NCBI GenBank assembly: GCA_938035945.1
Contig: CALHOU010000074.1
Location: 1 to 64,000 of the forward strand
Reading direction: 5' to 3'
Source: an uncultured Granulosicoccaceae bacterium
GTDB lineage: Bacteria; Pseudomonadota; Gammaproteobacteria; Granulosicoccales; Granulosicoccaceae
Length of the DNA: 64,000 bases
This document shows positions 56,886-64,000 of this stretch, piece by piece; position 1 is the first letter of the stretch; each line of letters starts with the position of its first letter. Under the pieces are notes generated by a model, which saw nothing but the letters and a program-made list of their open reading frames with translations, did not search any database and was not told the origin of the DNA. The position numbers were made by a program, and so were the translations under genes.

Positions 56886-57634
56886 CGTTTTGCCGCATAG
56901 TAGGATACGCGTCGTTCTAAATAGGCCAGAAATTCTGAAATAGTAAACGCCAAGCCAAACAGAACAATTAGAACAGCCCAAAAATGGCTCATCAGGAAAT
57001 TGGCTGAATAGAGTTCAAACAACGCGCCAAAGCCGGCGATAGAAATAAGTAGCTGTCCGATGATTACACCTTTTACCGCGCGTATTACTCCAATGCGAAC
57101 ACCGCCCAATATTTCTGGCAGGGCGGCCCACACATAAACCTTTGTAAATGCATCCCAAGGGGACGCGCCGAAACTCGTAGCCATTTCAACAAGCGAGCGG
57201 TTAATTTGCAGCACGCCCGCTCGGGCATTGAGGATAATGATCCATATCGCGAACAGTGTGGTGGTAATGATGATTGATTTCATTCCGAAACCAAATAAAA
57301 CCATTAGCACAGGTACAAGTGCTGTTAATGGTGCGCTAAGAAAAATATTGACCCACGGTAAAAGCAACTCGTCTAGTAGTCGATTTTTACCCATAAAAAT
57401 ACCGGTAGGGATGCCGATGACTATGGCGAAAAATACACCGGAAATAAACGCATAAGCCGTTTCGTACAGCGCGCTTTGAAAGGCTTTTGTACCAAAGATT
57501 TCGAACAGTGTAGAAAATACTTGTGACAGTGGTGGAACAAAAAAAGAGAATTCAGCGCGTCCGATAAGCTCCCACAGTAAGCCCCAAATAAGCAGTGATG
57601 ACATTGCCGGTAAACGTACACCAAATAGTTTCAT
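56882..57634 (-). CDS. ABC transporter permease (SsuC/TauC-like)
   Basis: 250 residues with six membrane helices of the NitT/TauT (BPD_transp_1) type. The EAA-loop landmark is around SLVEMATSFGASPWDAFTKVYVWAALPEILGGVRIG. It is the last gene of the operon. A second, different permease is encoded at 58476, so the importer has a heteromeric membrane part. Confidence 0.87.
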   Translation of the reverse strand: MKLFGVRLPAMSSLLIWGLLWELIGRAEFSFFVPPLSQVFSTLFEIFGTKAFQSALYETAYAFISGVFFAIVIGIPTGIFMGKNRLLDELLLPWVNIFLSAPLTALVPVLMVLFGFGMKSIIITTTLFAIWIIILNARAGVLQINRSLVEMATSFGASPWDAFTKVYVWAALPEILGGVRIGVIRAVKGVIIGQLLISIAGFGALFELYSANFLMSHFWAVLIVLFGLAFTISEFLAYLERRVSYYAAKR

Positions 57635-57688
57635 TACTTTCCTCGATTGGAATATAAATTTATCGTTTCGGCAAAAACAGTGTGTTCC

Positions 57689-58501
57689 CTATTCAACATA
57701 GCTTCTTAATGACGCCCAAATCTCGTCAACAATGTCCAGGTATTCAGGGTCTCTACGAATGGTCAGCATATCTTTTTCGCGTAAACCGGTAGGGCGAATG
57801 ATGTCCGATACTCGACTTGGGCGAGGTAATAGAATGGCTATTTGATCCGACACATACACGGCTTCCTCAATCGAATGGGTAACGAAAATAAACGTCTTGT
57901 TCTCATTAGCCACTAAGGAGAGCAGATCCTCCTGGAATTTTCGCCGTGTTTGTTCATCCACGGCAGAGAACGGTTCATCCATTAACAGTACATCTGCATC
58001 TACCGATAGTGCTCGGGCTAATCCAACACGCTGTCGCATTCCACCGGACAATTCATGCGGATAGCTTTTCTCAAAGCCAGAGAGTCCAACATTGGCTATG
58101 TACTTTTCCGCAATCGCCTCACGTTCAGACTTTGCAACGCCGCGTAGCTCCAACCCGAAAGCAACGTTTCGCATGACCGATGCCCACGGTAATAAAGCGA
58201 AGTCCTGAAATACGAAAGCGCGATCTGGACCGGGACCGGTCACGGCTTTGCCATCAACCAGAACATCGCCGGATGTCGGGTCTAGTAAACCGGCAATTAT
58301 TTTTAGCAGTGTCGTTTTGCCACAACCTGATGGACCGAGTAAAGAGGTCAGTTGCCCACGTGGAAATTCCAGAGACAGGTCTCTCAGCGCTTCTACATCA
58401 CCGTAGTTTTTGGATACATTGCTAACAGAGACGGCAATGTCAGCTTGCGCAGCTGTTGTTATTTCTGTTTGAACGTTAGTCTGAAGCATATCCACGTACA
58501 T
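57689..58501 (-). CDS. ABC transporter ATP-binding protein (NitT/TauT type)
   Basis: 270 residues with Walker A GPSGCGKTT, signature ELSGGMRQRVGLARA, Walker B VLLMDEPFSAVD and switch VTHSIEEAV. The order and the FQDFALLPWASVMRNVAFGLELRG segment are those of TauB/SsuB/ThiZ-type ATPases. The start (58501, or ATG 58489) overlaps the upstream permease stop. It drives uptake with the two permeases. Confidence 0.9.
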   Translation of the reverse strand: MYVDMLQTNVQTEITTAAQADIAVSVSNVSKNYGDVEALRDLSLEFPRGQLTSLLGPSGCGKTTLLKIIAGLLDPTSGDVLVDGKAVTGPGPDRAFVFQDFALLPWASVMRNVAFGLELRGVAKSEREAIAEKYIANVGLSGFEKSYPHELSGGMRQRVGLARALSVDADVLLMDEPFSAVDEQTRRKFQEDLLSLVANENKTFIFVTHSIEEAVYVSDQIAILLPRPSRVSDIIRPTGLREKDMLTIRRDPEYLDIVDEIWASLRSYVE

Positions 58502-59237
58502 TTCCTTCGAATAGGTAGTTTTCTATTTTTTCCAATAAATTCAAAAATAAAACAGCCAGAACAATGATGGAAAAAATAGCTGCATACATGCTGGCATAGT
58601 CTGCAATTGAGCGACTAAATGTAATGATGTCGCCTACACCGGTTGGTGTAATTTTTAATTCGGAGAGTATCGCGCCGATAAACCCTGCAGATATGCCTAA
58701 GCGCAGTCCGGAAAAAATAACCGGGGAGGCCGCTGGAATAATAATTTTGGTTACAACTTCCAATCGGCTGGCTTGAAAAGATTTCCCCATTTCAATCAGT
58801 GACGAGGGTGTATTACGGACAGCACCCGCGGTATTTAGCACAATAACCGGCATGGCCATAATGCAAACCACAAAAACCTTTGATGTAAGCCCAATGCCGT
58901 AGACCATAACAAGCAGTGGAATGAGTGCGGCTAAGGGTGCTGCTTGCATAACGATAAATATCGGCGAGAATAACCAGTCAAACCAATTGTTCAAACCGGT
59001 CCACAAACCTACCGTGATGCCAACCACAGCGGAGATGGCAATACCAATGGCTAACGGTTTAAGGGTTTCGACATAGGCTGCGTATAAGCGTCCGTCGAAA
59101 GTCATTTCCGCCAGTGCCTTCATTGATTCAATGAACGTAGGAAACGCATAACTAACGGGTATATGACCCGCTATTTCCCAAGCGCCAAAGACAATGAATG
59201 CCGACAAGAATTTTAATAGTAACGATCGATTAAGCAT
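58476..59237 (-). CDS. ABC transporter permease (SsuC/TauC-like), second subunit
   Basis: 253 residues with about six membrane helices. EMGKSFQASRLEVVTKIIIPAASPVIFSGLRLGISAG is the EAA loop. It differs in sequence from the permease at 56882. It overlaps the ATPase start and follows the binding-protein gene by 62 bp, across a strong hairpin. Confidence 0.88.
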   Translation of the reverse strand: MLNRSLLLKFLSAFIVFGAWEIAGHIPVSYAFPTFIESMKALAEMTFDGRLYAAYVETLKPLAIGIAISAVVGITVGLWTGLNNWFDWLFSPIFIVMQAAPLAALIPLLVMVYGIGLTSKVFVVCIMAMPVIVLNTAGAVRNTPSSLIEMGKSFQASRLEVVTKIIIPAASPVIFSGLRLGISAGFIGAILSELKITPTGVGDIITFSRSIADYASMYAAIFSIIVLAVLFLNLLEKIENYLFEGNVRGYASD

Positions 59238-59266
59238 AAGTACTTAACACCAGTTGGTTTACAACA

Positions 59267-59285
59267 CCGGCCCGAATCGGGCCGG
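59267..59285 (-). promoter_or_regulatory. Hairpin between binding protein and permease genes
   Basis: CCGGCCCG (59267-59274) pairs with CGGGCCGG (59278-59285) across a 3-nt loop. On the minus strand it follows the binding-protein stop directly (59300) without a long T-run, so it may attenuate or protect mRNA, giving more binding protein than permease. Confidence 0.6.
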
Positions 59286-59299
59286 CATGTAACTACTAT

Positions 59300-60277
59300 T
59301 TATTTTGAAGTGGCTGCCTCTAGCGGCGCCATGTACCAGAAGTCATCAATGTTAAGCGTTGATGGGTCTCCTTCGAGTTGGCCAGCAGCGCTATACCATT
59401 CCAAGTCAGCCTGCGCACCCTTACGCCCACCGCCCTCCGGGTCGTAAAGCCCGCCTGCGATCGCATCGGTATAAAACCCGTCCAGCTCACCGAGAATTTC
59501 CTTCGGTAGTTGCCCAATCGGACCGTCTGGGTCTGTTTCGCGACTGATGATGGTTGGGTCTTCGTTCATGTCTTTCCAAGTACTGGCAAGTGCATCAACA
59601 AATATTTGAACAGCAGCTTCGTTCTTTTTAATCCAGTCTAAATTGGCGAATAGTGCTTCGTCGCTTGCTTCAACATCAAACATTGGCAATACATTGAATT
59701 TATCACCGTGCTGACGCATTACTTTATTTTTATTTGATAGATCGATGATTGTGGCATCAGCCTGGCCTGCTACCAACGCGACAACGCGATTTGAAGAACC
59801 AGGCACATACGAACGCTTGCCAAACTTGATACCCATTTTGTCTTCGATGACATTAGCGATTGAATCTGTACCACCACCACGAGAATGCAGCAGAATTGGC
59901 TGGCCGTCCAGGTCTTCCAATTTGCTGTATTTCTTGTTAGTCACTGGAAAGAACTTCAACTTCGATAGTTGAAAAACAATACGAAGAGGTGCTTTAGAAC
60001 GTTGCATAGCTGCGTAGGGCGTACCAAATCCAATGTCCATTTGTCCGCTAAGAACAGCTTGTATAGCGAGCTCTTCATCGGAAAAGGCCGTCCATTCATA
60101 GTCAAGACCGTTTGCTTTTGCACGGTCTAGTGCCACGAAAAATGCAGCTAACTCATCTGATGGTGTTTCAGCGAGCGCAATTCGAATGGTATCGGCATTT
60201 GCCGATGCAGTGAAAAGTCCGAAGACCAATGGTAAAGCCACAATGCCTGCAGCTAATTTTCTTAACTTCTCTTGCAT
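59300..60277 (-). CDS. ABC transporter substrate-binding protein (SsuA/THI5-like)
   Basis: 325 residues with a signal peptide (IVALPLVFGLFTASANA-D) and a type II binding fold of the NMT1/THI5 family. VLSGQMDIGFGTPYAAM, the SRGGGTDSIANVIEDKMG segment and QADATIIDLSNKNK are family landmarks. Ligands of this family include sulfonates, taurine, pyrimidines, riboflavin and thiamin precursors; none is implied by sequence. GGAG lies 9 nt before the ATG. It heads the transporter operon. Confidence 0.86.
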   Translation of the reverse strand: MQEKLRKLAAGIVALPLVFGLFTASANADTIRIALAETPSDELAAFFVALDRAKANGLDYEWTAFSDEELAIQAVLSGQMDIGFGTPYAAMQRSKAPLRIVFQLSKLKFFPVTNKKYSKLEDLDGQPILLHSRGGGTDSIANVIEDKMGIKFGKRSYVPGSSNRVVALVAGQADATIIDLSNKNKVMRQHGDKFNVLPMFDVEASDEALFANLDWIKKNEAAVQIFVDALASTWKDMNEDPTIISRETDPDGPIGQLPKEILGELDGFYTDAIAGGLYDPEGGGRKGAQADLEWYSAAGQLEGDPSTLNIDDFWYMAPLEAATSK

Positions 60278-60374
60278 AGTCTCTTGCTCCTAATCAATGG
60301 TTTTAAAGGTAATTGGCCGTAGCAAAATTACTCGGTCATTGCGTCTCTTTCAGGGCGCTTTGTATCTTCTTTTC

Positions 60375-61070
60375 TTACGGAATGGTGTCTCCATAGAGTC
60401 GTGATGAAACTGAATTTAAGTGGTCGCGCATAGCTGTGTGTGCCGCTAATGGGTCACGGGCTTCTATGGCTGCGAGAATAGCGTCATGCTGAGCAAAGCT
60501 TTTGTGGTTTTTTGGGGGTTGCTTGCTTTCTCGAACCACCTTGTGCCATGCGACAGCGCGCTGCACCTGATTGAGATGATCGTAGAGCGAAATGAGTAAC
60601 ACATTGCCGGTCGCCTCAGCAACTGCTCTATGAAAAGCATCGTCATTTAACTCGTAGTTATCCCAACTTGTCGCCGCGACAGAGTTATCGCGCGCCTTGC
60701 GTATGTTCTCTACGCTAACGCTAGAAGCGTTTGCTGCGGCTTCTCTTGCAATGGCAGGTTCTAATGACATACGAGCCCGCATCATTTGTACGGGTGTTAT
60801 TTGTTGACTGAGCGTAGTTAGCCCCGGTAGTTCGTTGGTTTTGTCTTTACCGGCGACAAACGTACCTTTACCCACGTGCCGCCAAATAGTGCCATTGCGT
60901 TCCAGAGCGTCTAGCCCTTTACGCAAAGTAGAACGACTTATACCCATGTTGCTTATAAGTTCTCGTTCGGCTGGTAAGCGATCGCCAGGGGCGTATTCGC
61001 CGGCCTCAATAAGCGCCTTGAGCTGAATTTCAGCTTCGTTTCTTTCTAGCATGTCTGGTTTGCTTGACAC
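60375..61070 (-). CDS. GntR-family regulator with FCD effector domain
   Basis: 231 residues. The GntR winged helix is at about residues 15-70 (GDRLPAERELISNMGISRSTLRKGLDALE), and the all-helical FCD domain has HRAVAEATGN and the C-terminal HTAMRDHLNSVSSRLYG, giving the Asp/His metal or ligand residues. It lies 97 bp before the ABC operon on the same strand and is divergent from the FAH-family gene, so it likely controls both. Confidence 0.92.
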   Translation of the reverse strand: MSSKPDMLERNEAEIQLKALIEAGEYAPGDRLPAERELISNMGISRSTLRKGLDALERNGTIWRHVGKGTFVAGKDKTNELPGLTTLSQQITPVQMMRARMSLEPAIAREAAANASSVSVENIRKARDNSVAATSWDNYELNDDAFHRAVAEATGNVLLISLYDHLNQVQRAVAWHKVVRESKQPPKNHKSFAQHDAILAAIEARDPLAAHTAMRDHLNSVSSRLYGDTIP

Positions 61071-61084
61071 CGAATGATCTCAAA

Positions 61085-61105
61085 TTGGTTGATCAATTGT
61101 GGTTT
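61085..61105 (+). promoter_or_regulatory. Candidate GntR operator between regulator and FAH-family gene
   Basis: The palindrome TTGATCAA (61089-61096), in the context TTGGTTGATCAATTG, lies in the divergent gap. Similar GGTT/TGGTT blocks recur at about 61101 and 61169. This is suggestive only. Confidence 0.35.
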
Positions 61106-61216
61106 GAAAGGCATATTAATCACAACCAATCGTCTTTTGCAAGCCTACTTGCCATAAAAAATAAATTGGTTCAAAATGGTTTAATCTTGAGAAATCAAAC
61201 TTGGAGTCGTGTGTTA

Positions 61217-61903
61217 ATGAGCCAGTTCGCCGTTGAATCACCACCAGTCGTTGCCTTACCTATTGCGGGCACCGATAAAACATTTCCTGTGCGACGTGTT
61301 TATTGCATTGGTAGAAATTACGCCGCGCACGCGATCGAAATGGGCCATGACCCAGATCGGGAGCCGCCGTTTTTCTTTCAAAAAAATCCAGATAATCTCG
61401 ACACCTCGGGTCAGTTTCCTTATCCACCCAAAACATCGGATGTACATCATGAGATTGAGATGGCGGTGATGCTTAAATCGGGTGGCACAAACATATCCGT
61501 GGCTAACGCTCTAGATCATGTATTTGGTTACGCACTTTCTTTGGATATGACACGCCGTGATTTGCAAGGCGAGCAGAAAAAGATGGGTAGACCTTGGGAA
61601 ATTGGTAAAGCGTTTGAGCGCTCTGCGCCCATTGGACCAATCCACACAGTGGAAGAGGTTGGGCATTTAGATCAAGGTCGTGTTGAACTCAAAGTTAACA
61701 ACGAAATTAAACAAGAAGGTGATCTTAATCAGATGATTTGGAAAGTGCCTGAAATGATCTCCTACTTATCCGACTATTTTGAGCTTGCCACGGGTGACGT
61801 TATTCTCTCTGGAACGCCTGCAGGAGTTGGTCCGATAGTAAAAGGCGATGTTATGGACATAAGCGTAGCCGGGCTCGGTAGTATGACGATACCCGTGGTT
61901 TAA
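61217..61903 (+). CDS. Fumarylacetoacetate-hydrolase-family enzyme
   Basis: 228 residues from ATG 61217 (GGAG at 61203-61206). The FAH fold landmarks are CIGRNYAAHAIEMGHD, then HHEIEMAVMLKSG with Glu metal ligands, ALSLDMTRRDLQ and SGTPAGVGPIVKGD. Members hydrolyse or decarboxylate acylpyruvates, fumarylpyruvate and related products of aromatic breakdown. It is divergent from the GntR gene, so its substrate may be derived from the compound imported by the adjacent ABC system. Confidence 0.88.
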   Translation: MSQFAVESPPVVALPIAGTDKTFPVRRVYCIGRNYAAHAIEMGHDPDREPPFFFQKNPDNLDTSGQFPYPPKTSDVHHEIEMAVMLKSGGTNISVANALDHVFGYALSLDMTRRDLQGEQKKMGRPWEIGKAFERSAPIGPIHTVEEVGHLDQGRVELKVNNEIKQEGDLNQMIWKVPEMISYLSDYFELATGDVILSGTPAGVGPIVKGDVMDISVAGLGSMTIPVV

Positions 61904-61928
61904 CTTACGCTCAATAACACCAAGCCAA

Positions 61929-63314
61929 TTAAGGTCGCGTTAGTGCTTCCAGAATGCGCGCCCAACTGCGGGTGCCTTTATGGAAGCTTTTTACATTGTA
62001 CTTCTCGTTTGGCGAATGGATAGCATCGTCTTCAAGACCGAAGCCGACCAATAAGCTATCCATGTCCAATATGTCTTTGATGTGACCGACCACCGGTATA
62101 GAACCACCACAACCGGCGTACACGGCTTCGTTTTCCCATTCGTCTGACAATGCTGCATGTGCACGGGCAAACTCGGGTGCATCAACTGGCATGACGGTCG
62201 CACCGGCGGCATCCTTAGACTTGAATTCAACCGAACAGTCAGGGGGTAATTTATCGCGAACGTATTGCTGGAATGTTTGTTGAATTTTATTTGCATTCTG
62301 CTCACCAACCAATCGAAAACTCACCTTTGCCGATGCTTGCGATGGCAACACGGTTTTAAAACCCTCGCCGGTGTAGCCACCCCATATTCCGTTAACATCG
62401 AACGTGGGCCGAGACCAAATTTGTTCTAACACGGTGTAACCATCTTCACCTGCAGGTGTCGACAGACCAACGTCTGTTAAAAAGGCATCTTCGTCGTGTT
62501 CTAGTGATGCCCACTGCTGCTTTATTTGTGAAGATGGCTCGGTGACACCTTCATAAAAACCGTCGAGCGTAATTCGGCCCGTATCGTCATGTACATCAGC
62601 CAGGATTCTGGTGAGCACCCGAATTGGGTTCATGGCAGGACCGCCATACATACCCGAATGCAAATCCAACGAAGGTCCTGTGATAGTCAGTTCCTCGCCA
62701 ACCATGCCGCGTAACATGGTTGATATGGCGGGTGTGTTGCTATCCCACATGCCAGTGTCGCACACCATGGCAATATCGGCCTTTAGCAGTTCCCGATTGT
62801 CTTTCATGAAAGGTATCAATGATGGTGAGCCACTTTCTTCCTCACCTTCGAAAAATACAGTGATGTTAGCGGGTAGGGAGCCAGAGATTTGTTTCCACGC
62901 ACGGCAAGCTTCAACGAAGGTCATAAGCTGCCCTTTGTCATCGCTAGCACCACGTGCACGAATCACTTTTCCGTTAGCGGTATCTTCAATTTGTGGATCG
63001 AATGGTGGGCTATTCCATAGCTCCAGTGGGTCAACCGGTTGCACATCATAATGGCCGTAGAACAAGTAGTGCGGCTTGTCGGCACCAGCGTTTAACTTAC
63101 CAACGACCATCGGATGGCCAGGTGTGTCATGGCGTTTTGCGTCGAAGCCAATGCTGATTAAGTCCTCAACCAACCAATCAGCCGCGGTTATACATTCATC
63201 AGCGTAGGCAGAATCGGTAGAGATGCTCTCCACACGCAGTAAGTTACAAAGACGATCGAGCGCGTTTTCCTGCTCGCTATCGATCAAATCCAGTACCGCT
63301 TGTAAGTCACTCAT
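61929..63314 (-). CDS. M20-family dipeptidase
   Basis: 461 residues of the M20 peptidase group (CNDP/DapE-like). FYGHYDVQP gives the first His and Asp, GASDDKGQL the bridging Asp, and FEGEEESGSPSL the catalytic Glu and metal Glu; CGGSIPVVGHIKD is the last landmark. It cleaves dipeptides or N-acyl amino acids in the cytoplasm and uses two metal ions. It follows the FAH gene convergently across 25 bp and precedes the pyc gene end. Confidence 0.92.
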   Translation of the reverse strand: MSDLQAVLDLIDSEQENALDRLCNLLRVESISTDSAYADECITAADWLVEDLISIGFDAKRHDTPGHPMVVGKLNAGADKPHYLFYGHYDVQPVDPLELWNSPPFDPQIEDTANGKVIRARGASDDKGQLMTFVEACRAWKQISGSLPANITVFFEGEEESGSPSLIPFMKDNRELLKADIAMVCDTGMWDSNTPAISTMLRGMVGEELTITGPSLDLHSGMYGGPAMNPIRVLTRILADVHDDTGRITLDGFYEGVTEPSSQIKQQWASLEHDEDAFLTDVGLSTPAGEDGYTVLEQIWSRPTFDVNGIWGGYTGEGFKTVLPSQASAKVSFRLVGEQNANKIQQTFQQYVRDKLPPDCSVEFKSKDAAGATVMPVDAPEFARAHAALSDEWENEAVYAGCGGSIPVVGHIKDILDMDSLLVGFGLEDDAIHSPNEKYNVKSFHKGTRSWARILEALTRP

Positions 63315-63379
63315 CGAAACACCACTCCCTATACGCTAGTAAAAAGCATTGCACTCCAATGCCCGCGGTTTATCCTGAA

Positions 63380-64000
63380 CTACGCTTCTGCCGTTTCGGC
63401 CAATTGCACGAGTAAATCTTTCGCATCAATTTGATCTCCTGCTTTTACCAACAACTCTTTAACAACACCAGCTGCATCGGCATAGATTGCCGTTTCCATT
63501 TTCATCGCCTCAATCGACAACAACACATCTCCTGCTGTAACTGTCTGACCTTCGGATACTTTAACGGTTGAAACAACACCAGGCATTGGCGCGCCAACTT
63601 GTAGCTTATCGTCTTGGTCTGCTTTGGCGCGTGCAGCGAATGCACCACTTGCGCCGTGGATACGATCAGGCACTTGAATAGATCGAGGTTGGCCATTGAG
63701 TTCAAAGAACACGCGCACCAAACCTTTGTCGTTGGTTTCACCGATCGCGACACATCGAATAACCAAGGTTTTACCCTGTTCTATATGCACTAACAATTCG
63801 TCGCCGACTTTTAACCCATAAAAGTAAACTGGTGTTGGCAGTACGCTGGTTGGGCCATATTCGTTTTGCGCGCCGACAAAGTCGGTGAACACTTTAGGGT
63901 ACATGTTGTACGCCGCAAGTTCTTGCTGAGAAATACTTTTCTCTAACGTTTCTTCTAATTCAATTCTGGTTTTCTCTAAATCAACCGGTGGAATCAGTGC
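63380..64000 (-). CDS. pyc: Pyruvate carboxylase, C-terminal biotin-carrier part (cut by window edge)
   Basis: The frame is open to the window edge with no start; 206 residues are visible. AAYNMYPKVFTDF and GPTSVLPTPVYFYGLKVGDEL are the carboxyltransferase end, followed by the biotinyl domain VGAPMPGVVSTVKV and EAMKMETAIYADA, in which the Lys of AMKMET carries biotin. The combination matches pyruvate carboxylase rather than a stand-alone carrier. It makes oxaloacetate from pyruvate, an anaplerotic step. Confidence 0.9.
   Translation of the reverse strand, partial: ALIPPVDLEKTRIELEETLEKSISQQELAAYNMYPKVFTDFVGAQNEYGPTSVLPTPVYFYGLKVGDELLVHIEQGKTLVIRCVAIGETNDKGLVRVFFELNGQPRSIQVPDRIHGASGAFAARAKADQDDKLQVGAPMPGVVSTVKVSEGQTVTAGDVLLSIEAMKMETAIYADAAGVVKELLVKAGDQIDAKDLLVQLAETAEA

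Overview
The window looks like chromosomal DNA of an aerobic, probably marine or aquatic gammaproteobacterium of intermediate G+C content. HspQ, a YgiQ radical SAM protein, DUF4124 envelope proteins, the RND pump layout and REP-like repeats all fit that group. No rRNA, tRNA, CRISPR array, phage or intact transposase gene was seen. The genus cannot be fixed from the sequence alone.

Region 1 (1-7.9 kb) is a xylose module. A ROK repressor, translationally coupled to a di-haem cytochrome-like protein, is divergent from xylF-xylH-ATPase-xylA and a DUF4159 protein. A sigma70-like promoter overlapped by an inverted repeat sits in front of xylF. No xylulokinase gene is present here.

Region 2 (7.9-35.2 kb) is mixed core and envelope genes: a long-form GAPDH, a membrane Ser/Thr kinase with a coiled-coil stalk, two DUF4124 proteins, lipoproteins, a tandem pair of Lin0512 proteins, an aromatic/aspartate aminotransferase preceded by a hairpin-rich 368-bp gap, HspQ, a 5'-nucleotidase, an orphan BtuF/FhuD-type binding protein, YgiQ, an RND adaptor/pump pair with a thioesterase, and an HTTM-DCC membrane fusion.

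Region 3 (35.2-38.1 kb) holds a near-perfect 59-bp palindrome built from a GGGGACAGTTTAC repeat, a basic/acidic protein that seems to lack a conventional start codon, a secreted astacin-type protease and a small membrane protein.

Region 4 (38.1-53.5 kb) is a one-directional catabolic island behind a divergent LysR regulator: hyuA-hyuB (ATP-dependent hydantoinase/oxoprolinase family), a class I aminotransferase, a uronate-dehydrogenase-like epimerase, an SDR lacking its catalytic Tyr and Lys, an MFS transporter, and complete heterotetrameric sarcosine oxidase soxBDAG. The gene content suggests use of a cyclic N-methyl amide or hydantoin giving sarcosine, but that is inference. A VOC-family gene follows, framed by inverted copies of the same GGGGACAG-type repeat.

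Region 5 (53.7-64 kb) has an unrecognised secreted protein, a DM13 protein, an SRPBCC-GyrI-like fusion, then a NitT/TauT-type ABC importer (two permeases, ATPase, binding protein) with a GntR/FCD regulator divergent from a fumarylacetoacetate-hydrolase-family enzyme. An M20 dipeptidase and the biotin-carrying end of pyruvate carboxylase, cut by the window edge, close the window.
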